From contig NZ_VCLA01000197.1 of NCBI RefSeq assembly GCF_009600885.1, forward strand, positions 106,525 to 170,524: 64,000 nt of DNA, written 5' to 3'. Positions 59,232-64,000 of the stretch are shown in pieces (within the stretch, counting starts at the first letter, position 1; each line of letters opens with the position of its first letter). This DNA is from Streptomyces jumonjinensis (GTDB taxonomy: Bacteria; Actinomycetota; Actinomycetes; Streptomycetales; Streptomycetaceae). The translations under genes and the position numbers were made by a program. Below the pieces are notes generated by a model. It saw only the letters and a list, made by a program, of their open reading frames with translations, made no database searches and was not told the origin of the DNA.

Positions 59232-59626
59232 ACGTCCTTGCCAGGGATGTCCAGCGCGGCGCGGTCACGCAGGAACGCGGCGAACAGGGCGGCGGTGTAA
59301 CTGTCGGCGGTGCCGTAGGTGCGGCGGCAGTCGAGTGCCCCGATGCGCTCGCCCCGGTGACGGACGGGGAACGGCTGGCCGGGCTGGGGGATCGTGAGCG
59401 CGTACAGCCCGCGCGGGGTATCCACCCGAAGCGCGACGGCGGCGGCCTCGGGGTCGTAGGCGGCAGACCACCGTGCGGGACCGATGCCGAACTCTGCGAG
59501 CCCTTCGGCGATGGCGCGGGCCTGAATGATGTCGGCGGTCATGGCCGGGTCGGGCTCGGCGGGGGCGGGGACGCATCCGCACCCATGGTCGGCGGCGGTG
59601 GTCTCGAACAGGGCTGTACGGGTCAC
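59207..59626 (-). CDS. Hypothetical protein, 139 aa
   Basis: ATG 59626 (MTRTALFETTAADHGCGCVP). A helix (MTADIIQARAIAEGLAEFGI) is followed by a beta-rich half (AAAVALRVDTPRGLYALTIP, FPVRHRGERIGALDCRRTYG) and a C-terminal helix SYTAALFAAFLRDRAALDI. No family is known. Its stop codon lies within promoter module D, so the coding end and the next promoter share sequence. A GC hairpin (59646-59675) separates it from ParB. Confidence 0.5.
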   Translation of the reverse strand: MTRTALFETTAADHGCGCVPAPAEPDPAMTADIIQARAIAEGLAEFGIGPARWSAAYDPEAAAVALRVDTPRGLYALTIPQPGQPFPVRHRGERIGALDCRRTYGTADSYTAALFAAFLRDRAALDIPGKDVCLPRNMV

Positions 59627-59645
59627 TGTCGGGCTCCTGAGCGGG

Positions 59646-59675
59646 CCGGGGGCGGGGTGGACTCCCCGCCCCCGG
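59646..59675. terminator. GC hairpin downstream of ParB gene
   Basis: CCGGGGGCGGGG (59646-59657) and CCCCGCCCCCGG (59664-59675) pair perfectly over 12 bp, 17 bp after the ParB stop on the minus strand. Confidence 0.65.
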
Positions 59676-59691
59676 GATGGGGCGGCTGGGG

Positions 59692-61431
59692 TTACGCGGC
59701 GGCTTCGTCGCCGGGCAATTCGTCGGTGACTTCCTCGCCGGTCGGGTCAGCGGCGGTGGCCGTGAGCGCGGGGATCTGCTTCCGCTTCGGCTCGTACGCC
59801 TCGTCAGCCCTTACGGCCTGCTCGATGGGAGACAGGGGGTATCCGAGCGCTTCGAGGATGGCGAACCACCGGGCAGTGGGCTTCCGAATCCACGGGTCCC
59901 GCTGGTCGTCCGTGCGCCACGCCTCGCGCCTGGCGGATTTCTCCCGCACAGCGGCGATGGCGGCGAACTGAAGTTGGATCGCTCGGCGGGGGTCCTTGCT
60001 GAGGTTCTCGGTGAAACCGCTGCGATCGACGGCCTGCCGCCCGGTGAGCCCGACAAGGTCCGCGAGGATCTCGGTCGTCTTCCCGCTGTTCAGGTCTCCG
60101 CCGACGCTCCATGTCCCGTCCAGAAGTGCGGTGTTGATGTGCCCGGTGAGCGCGTTCGCGGTGTCCTTCGGGAGGGTGCGGCGCTTGATGAGATCCGCGA
60201 GCCACTGGCGGCGGCGGGTCTCGGCTGCGTCCCAATCGATGTTGCCCGCCTTCACGGCCGCGCGGGCGGCTTTCTCGGCTTCGCGCTCGGCGGCCGTCTT
60301 ACCGCTGCCGCCCAAGGGGTTCCCGGGCTCCGCGTGGCCGTACAGGGCCGGGGAGGTGCAGTAGGGCATGAACTTGTCGTCGTTGGGCCCTTCCAATACC
60401 CATACCTGGCCCTGGCACCGGCTGTGGGTCTCCAACCCAATCCCCTTGCCCTCCGGTGTCCTGAGCTTCCGCAGGGGGGTCGCACGCTCGGACAGCTCCG
60501 CCGCCTCCCTGATCCGCTGCCCGGACTTCTCCAGCTCGGCGCGGTGGGCCTCGGCCTTCCTCCGCTTGTCCCGCTTGGTGCGCTCCACCGTAATGACCCA
60601 CTCGACATCGGCGGACTCAACGTCATCGCCGGTGGCGGCCTCGGTGATAGCGGCGACGGCGTCGGGGGCGTCTGCGAACTCCGACAACGCGGCCAGTTGG
60701 TCAAACGTCCACTCGTACTCGGTGCCCGCGACGGCGGCGTTCAAGGTCTCGTCGGTCCTGACCTTCACCACCGCCTTGACGTCCTTCTGCCGGACCCCGG
60801 CGGCCTTGGCGATCCGGCCGACCTGTGCGCCCGCCTCCGCCGCGCTGAACATCGCGGCCGTGACCTCGGTACGGGTGAGCGACTTCCGGTGCTGGGAGGT
60901 CGTGATCATGTCGAGGAACTGCCCGGCCTCGTCCCGTCCATCGTCGTCCCATTCGAACGGAAGATGGGTAAGCCCTGCCTCGCGGGCACCGGAGTACCGC
61001 CGGTGCCCGTCGATGACCTGGATCGCTCCCCCGTCCAGCCTCCTGACCTTGACCGGGATGCGGCACCCCTCGGCACGGAGCGACTCCACGAACGCTGGGG
61101 TGATGTCGAGTTCCTCCCGTGCGTTCTTCGGGTGCGGGGTGAGCGCGTCAAGCCGGATCACCGGACGGTGAGTGACCGGCACGGCCTCCAGCCCGGCGGT
61201 GACGGCGGCGGCCAGCCGCTGGAACCCGTCGATCACCTGGGGAACGTCGCCGTTCGTGCGGACGACGTAGAGGGGCTCCACCACGCCGTTGGCCGTGACA
61301 TCGGCCAGAAGGTCGGCGGGGACCTGGAGGTCACGGAGATTGCCGGAGTGTCCGGTCAGGTCCGTGACAGGGACAGTGGCCCACTGGGCAGGGGCGGTCT
61401 GGACATCGGCCGGGGCCGTGGCGTTGCTCAT
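59692..61431 (-). CDS. ParB/RepB-like protein with two ParB N-terminal domains
   Basis: A 579-aa protein. Two ParB/Srx-type domains lie in tandem: residues ~18-85 (VPVTDLTGHSGNLRDLQVPA, VIDGFQRLAAAVTAG) and ~90-155 (IRLDALTPHPKNAREELDIT, VIDGHRRYSGAREAG, the CTP-binding-type motif better kept in the second). An HTH region follows (HRKSLTRTEVTAAMFSAAEA, GRIAKAAGVRQKDVKAVV), then a Cys-containing insertion (SRCQGQVWVLEGPNDDKFMP) and a long Arg/Lys-rich tail. No ParA is in the window, so it may be a regulator or nuclease-like relative rather than a partition protein. ATG 61431 follows CTCTCACCAGGAAG. Confidence 0.85.
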   Translation of the reverse strand: MSNATAPADVQTAPAQWATVPVTDLTGHSGNLRDLQVPADLLADVTANGVVEPLYVVRTNGDVPQVIDGFQRLAAAVTAGLEAVPVTHRPVIRLDALTPHPKNAREELDITPAFVESLRAEGCRIPVKVRRLDGGAIQVIDGHRRYSGAREAGLTHLPFEWDDDGRDEAGQFLDMITTSQHRKSLTRTEVTAAMFSAAEAGAQVGRIAKAAGVRQKDVKAVVKVRTDETLNAAVAGTEYEWTFDQLAALSEFADAPDAVAAITEAATGDDVESADVEWVITVERTKRDKRRKAEAHRAELEKSGQRIREAAELSERATPLRKLRTPEGKGIGLETHSRCQGQVWVLEGPNDDKFMPYCTSPALYGHAEPGNPLGGSGKTAAEREAEKAARAAVKAGNIDWDAAETRRRQWLADLIKRRTLPKDTANALTGHINTALLDGTWSVGGDLNSGKTTEILADLVGLTGRQAVDRSGFTENLSKDPRRAIQLQFAAIAAVREKSARREAWRTDDQRDPWIRKPTARWFAILEALGYPLSPIEQAVRADEAYEPKRKQIPALTATAADPTGEEVTDELPGDEAAA

Positions 61432-61486
61432 TGTGCTCTGTCTTCCTGGTGAGAGATTCCGCCGGGCCGGTCAGCCCGGGGGGCCG

Positions 61487-61550
61487 GTCGGGGGGTTGCC
61501 CTCCCCCTCTCGGCATGCTTAATTAAACCATGTTTTAGCGGAAGGGGGTA
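61487..61550 (-). promoter_or_regulatory. Conserved promoter-hairpin module, copy E
   Basis: Minus strand: -10 TTTAAT (61522-61527) after AAACATGG, weak -35 (TACCCC, 61545-61550), then the AGGGCAAC hairpin at about 61487-61515. It drives the ParB-like gene. Confidence 0.65.
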
Positions 61551-61978
61551 CCCGCACGCCTGTGACGCCGATCACTTACATCGAGGGTGGCGGCGGACCG
61601 GAACGCGGCGGCAGCCTCCTCGGCCGTGCGCCCGGGTTCGTCACCCCAGCACCACAGCATGGTGCGACGGTAGGCGCGCTGGTCTAGGTTCAGCTCCAGC
61701 CATCGCATGGGCGAGACTCGGCGGCCGTTGACGTGGTCACTCATAGCGGCCAGTGAGTCCGTGATCGCGTGGTGAAACACAGTCCACGCCTCGCCCTTCA
61801 CGGACCGGTGGGGCCTGACGGCGCGTACGCCCTGCTCCCACGCATGCAAGACGTTGCACGGTGCCGTGTCCCCCATCTTGCCGGGCTGCCAGAGGTGATC
61901 GCCGCGATAGAGGCCGACGCGTTCGATGTGCCGGGCGGCGGCATTGAGGATGCGGGCAGGGGTGATCGGGGCGGGCAT
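61535..61978 (-). CDS. DUF6197-family protein, second paralogue
   Basis: A 147-aa protein from ATG 61978; the longer frame passes through a hairpin. Family pattern: ARILNAAARHIERVGLYRGD, HAWEQGVRAVRPHRSVKGEA, LNLDQRAYRRTMLWCWGDEP and GRTAEEAAAAFRSAA. It is related to 52208-52639. All-helical, of unknown function, frequent on Streptomyces plasmids. It lies between the DUF2786 gene and module E; the -35 region of E overlaps its 3' end. Confidence 0.75.
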   Translation of the reverse strand: MPAPITPARILNAAARHIERVGLYRGDHLWQPGKMGDTAPCNVLHAWEQGVRAVRPHRSVKGEAWTVFHHAITDSLAAMSDHVNGRRVSPMRWLELNLDQRAYRRTMLWCWGDEPGRTAEEAAAAFRSAATLDVSDRRHRRAGTPFR

Positions 61979-62019
61979 GGTGTCCTCCTGCTGTCGAGTG
62001 CGCTTGGCGGTCGGGGGCA

Positions 62020-62046
62020 CCGGGGGCGGCGCACTGCCGCCCCCGG
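62020..62046. terminator. GC hairpin downstream of DUF2786 gene
   Basis: CCGGGGGCGGC (62020-62030) and GCCGCCCCCGG (62036-62046) pair exactly around GCACT. Confidence 0.6.
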
Positions 62047-62057
62047 GCACGGCTGGG

Positions 62058-62810
62058 TCAGGCGGTGAGAGATCGGGCGGTGCGGGCTCCGACACGGCGG
62101 CTACCGCCGCCGATGTCGGCCCGGCCGCCTGCGGCCCACCCGTCGCCGAAACCGCTTCCGGTCATGGTCGTGGTGCGGCCCGTCCGGGCGCGGGGGTACG
62201 CGCTGCGGTACTTGGCTTCCACCACGGCCTTGCGGTCGGCCAGCACGAGAGCGGTGCTGCGGCCGGTGGCCGTGATCTCGTTCTGGGCGGCTGCGCGGGC
62301 TCCGTTCTCGGCCTCCTCGATTCGCTTACCAACTCGGTGGATGAATCCCAGCAGCCAGGAACGACGCCATGCGCGAACGCCCTTGGTGCCCACGGGAACA
62401 GACTGCGCGGCAAGCCCACTGTGCATCTGGAGCAACAGCGACGTGTGGAGAAGTTCGATCCGGTCAAGGTCCGACTGATGGCCGAAGATGTGCACGCGCC
62501 GGGCAGAGGTGGCCCCGTCTCGACCCAGATGGATCAGCTGGCAGCCAAGCGCGAGCGTGATCCCGTTGATGAGCCGGACCCGCTCCATTGCCCACGGGTT
62601 GTCAAGGACGATCTGCCGGTCGGTCGGGACATCCCGACCCGGCTGCTCCTCGCTCAACATCGCCATCTCGATGCCGTACTTCGCCATCATCTCGAACGCG
62701 CGCACGCGGGCGAGTTCGGCTTCAGCTTCGGGGGTTGCGGCGTCCTCCGCCTTGGCCAGAAGGGCTCGGACCGTTGACAGCTTGGGGTTCGCATCGGTGG
62801 TAGTGCTCAT
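62058..62810 (-). CDS. DUF2786-domain protein
   Basis: A 250-aa protein from ATG 62810, preceded by CTCTCACCAGGA. The DUF2786 motif covers residues 10-50 (STVRALLAKAEDAATPEAEA then ARVRAFEMMAKYGIEMAML). A second domain follows (LALGCQLIHLGRDGATSARR, FGHQSDLDRIELLHTSLLLQ, WLLGFIHRVGKRIEEAENGA), ending in a Gly/Arg-rich tail. DUF2786 proteins are common in actinobacterial plasmids and prophages; their function is not known. It is the first gene of the minus-strand block, transcribed from module F. Confidence 0.85.
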   Translation of the reverse strand: MSTTTDANPKLSTVRALLAKAEDAATPEAEAELARVRAFEMMAKYGIEMAMLSEEQPGRDVPTDRQIVLDNPWAMERVRLINGITLALGCQLIHLGRDGATSARRVHIFGHQSDLDRIELLHTSLLLQMHSGLAAQSVPVGTKGVRAWRRSWLLGFIHRVGKRIEEAENGARAAAQNEITATGRSTALVLADRKAVVEAKYRSAYPRARTGRTTTMTGSGFGDGWAAGGRADIGGGSRRVGARTARSLTA

Positions 62811-62861
62811 GACGCCATTCCTGGTGAGAGATACCCCGAACCGGTCGGCCGGGGCTGTCGG

Positions 62862-62924
62862 TTGGGGGGTTGCCCTCCCCCTATCGACATGTTTAATTAA
62901 ACCATGTTTAATGGTTCTGGTCAA
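62862..62924 (-). promoter_or_regulatory. Conserved promoter-hairpin module, copy F
   Basis: Minus strand: TTGACC (62919-62924), 17-bp spacer ending AAACATGG, TTTAAT (62896-62901), then the AGGGCAAC hairpin at 62862-62886. It is the strongest promoter match of the set. A 25-codon leader frame from the hairpin ATG stops at the TGA overlapping the DUF2786 start (ATGA). Confidence 0.75.
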
Positions 62925-62991
62925 ACCCTGCTCAGCCCATCCGGCGACGACCCCGGGGGCTGGGCTCGGGCCTTGGCCACAACGGTGCCCG

Positions 62992-63150
62992 GCGGGGTTC
63001 CCTCCTCAGTCGGACAGCTCCGCCGCACCGGGGACCGGACGCGGGGTCCGGGCTCGGGAGCTTGCGACCGACCGCGTAGCGGCTCGGCCTGGACCCCGTG
63101 GCCGGTGTCTGGTACGCCCAACGGGTGTCCGACTGAGGAGGGAACCCCGC
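62992..63150. repeat. Structured 159-nt element, copy 2
   Basis: A perfect 25-bp inverted repeat (62992-63016 and 63126-63150) encloses GGGGTCC (63043-63049)/GGACCCC (63091-63097), ACCGG/CCGGT and CCGCGTAGCGG. It matches 57366-57518. At three stem positions both bases of the pair differ between copies yet pairing is kept. The 63151-63323 stretch continues the weaker repeat similarity and holds no other feature. Confidence 0.7.
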
Positions 63151-63323
63151 CCCTTCCACCGTCACCACGACGGCGCGGCAGCCGAAGGCCGTGCCCCCTC
63201 CCCCTCCGACGGAGGACCCGCCGGAGGCACTTCTGCTCTGAGGCCGGCTGCCAGTGCCCTCAGGGCGCACTCCTGGATCTCGCCCTGGAAGCCGGTGTCA
63301 GTGCATGGGCGGAGAATCGCCGG

Positions 63324-63956
63324 ATGGACCTCGAACCGACGGCGACCGACGAGGCCGAGACCCTCGCCACCGCCTTACACGCGTATCTGTCCGAGAGCGG
63401 CTTCTCCTTCGCCGGGCTGACCGGCAAGGAGGCAACCCAGACCATCACTCGCGCGGTTGCGGGGTGGGCAGCAGCGTCGGGTTGGAAGAGCAGGGCGGAA
63501 GCGCCGATACGCTACATCGACCCACCTCGCCAAATGCCTGGGGGCTGTCGTACCTACTGGTCGCCGCCCTGGTCCGCCTACCTGGATCTTCGTCTGATTC
63601 GGAAGGCCGGCCCCTCGATCGCCGTGGAAATCGACCGGGAGGACTACAGCACCGCGGTGGACAAGCTCCGCGACGAGGCCCTCCGAGGGCGTCCCTCGTT
63701 GTGGCTCCGCTGGCACGGAGCCCTGCGTGCCGAGGTCCCGGCTGGCGTCGCCCGCTTACACCTACCGACGCGGTCCACCCGGTCTCCCCTCCGATACACG
63801 CTGGCGCCAGTAACCGGTGCCGCAGCGGTCACCTTCGGCGGGCCCGTACCTCCCGAGGCCCAAGAGGATGCCCGACGCCGGGACCAACAGCGGATGACAG
63901 AGGAGAAGCGAATCACTGCCCTCCCCCGGCAACCCGGCCCCATTCGGTGCTACTAG
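63324..63956 (+). CDS. Hypothetical protein, 210 aa, possible nuclease-like fold
   Basis: ATG 63324 (MDLEPTATDEAETLATALHA). An N-terminal helical domain (AYLSESGFSFAGLTGKEATQ, TITRAVAGWAAASGWKSRAE) is followed by a core with AYLDLRLIRKAGPSIAVEID then REDYSTAVDKLRDEALRGRP and SLWLRWHG. The spacing D...V-E-I-D resembles a PD-(D/E)xK-type core, but the Lys is not in place, so nuclease function is speculative. The C-terminus is Arg-rich. It is the only plus-strand gene at this end and is divergent from the plasmid block. Confidence 0.6.
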   Translation: MDLEPTATDEAETLATALHAYLSESGFSFAGLTGKEATQTITRAVAGWAAASGWKSRAEAPIRYIDPPRQMPGGCRTYWSPPWSAYLDLRLIRKAGPSIAVEIDREDYSTAVDKLRDEALRGRPSLWLRWHGALRAEVPAGVARLHLPTRSTRSPLRYTLAPVTGAAAVTFGGPVPPEAQEDARRRDQQRMTEEKRITALPRQPGPIRCY

Positions 63957-64000
63957 GGCGCGTATTTGGTCGTGATCAAGGGCCGGTCCGGGTGAGGTCC

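Overview
The window is high-GC actinomycete DNA, almost certainly Streptomyces. The evidence is GTG starts, start/stop overlaps, WhiB, XRE-DUF5753/DUF397 pairs and an XRE-ImmA/IrrE-MAB_1171c module. It looks like part of a conjugative accessory replicon (a large, perhaps linear, plasmid or an ICE). It has a replication-type module, a complete type IV secretion-like transfer operon, a MobF relaxase, a block of ParB/ArdC-type plasmid genes, and natural-product cargo. I saw no rRNA, tRNA, CRISPR, transposase or integrase, so plasmid versus integrated element is not settled.

Layout. 0.3-5.7 kb: regulators, an ImmA/IrrE-like metallopeptidase with its membrane partner, and a frameshifted amidohydrolase. 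6.1-10.1 kb: small DNA-binding proteins (excisionase-like, WhiB), a winged-helix replication-type protein with nested palindromes inside its gene, a DnaC/IstB-like ATPase and DUF4326. 10.1-22.9 kb: a tightly overlapping plus-strand conjugation operon (DUF2637, lipoprotein, SLT/NlpC hydrolase, VirB2-, VirB8-, VirB6-, SCO6880-, VirB4- and VirD4-like). 23.0-27.2 kb: DUF397/XRE regulators, small proteins and decayed genes. 27.4-35.2 kb: an FxLD-family class I lanthipeptide cluster (precursor, LanB, LanC, FxLD-system methyltransferase, TPR-like protein). 35.3-39.6 kb: MobF relaxase-helicase on the minus strand.

41.2-49.5 kb holds what I consider the main discovery. An 18-bp gene (41477-41494) encodes the pentapeptide MSYDH. 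It has a strong ribosome binding site and is followed by a GC hairpin and a cytochrome P450. This is the architecture of biarylitide RiPPs, whose MxYxH-type pentapeptides are cross-linked Tyr-His by a P450. Unlike the minimal biarylitide loci, this one continues with a PGM1-like peptide ligase, an Asp/Asn beta-hydroxylase-like protein, an amidinotransferase, a second ATP-grasp ligase, a methyltransferase and a convergent phosphotransferase. Together they suggest a heavily tailored, probably guanidine-bearing, cross-linked tripeptide.

49.8-63.0 kb is a minus-strand block of about 16 mostly uncharacterised plasmid genes, including ArdC-like, DUF3560, DUF2786, two DUF6197-like genes and a ParB with two ParB domains. 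Its transcription units begin with a repeated regulatory module: a promoter with -10 TTTAAT, a hairpin whose loop reads AGGGCAAC, and CTCTCACCAG next to the ribosome binding site. Two copies of a roughly 155-nt element closed by 22-25 bp inverted repeats, with compensatory base-pair changes between copies, lie upstream of two of these promoters and look like a structured RNA or a replication/partition site.
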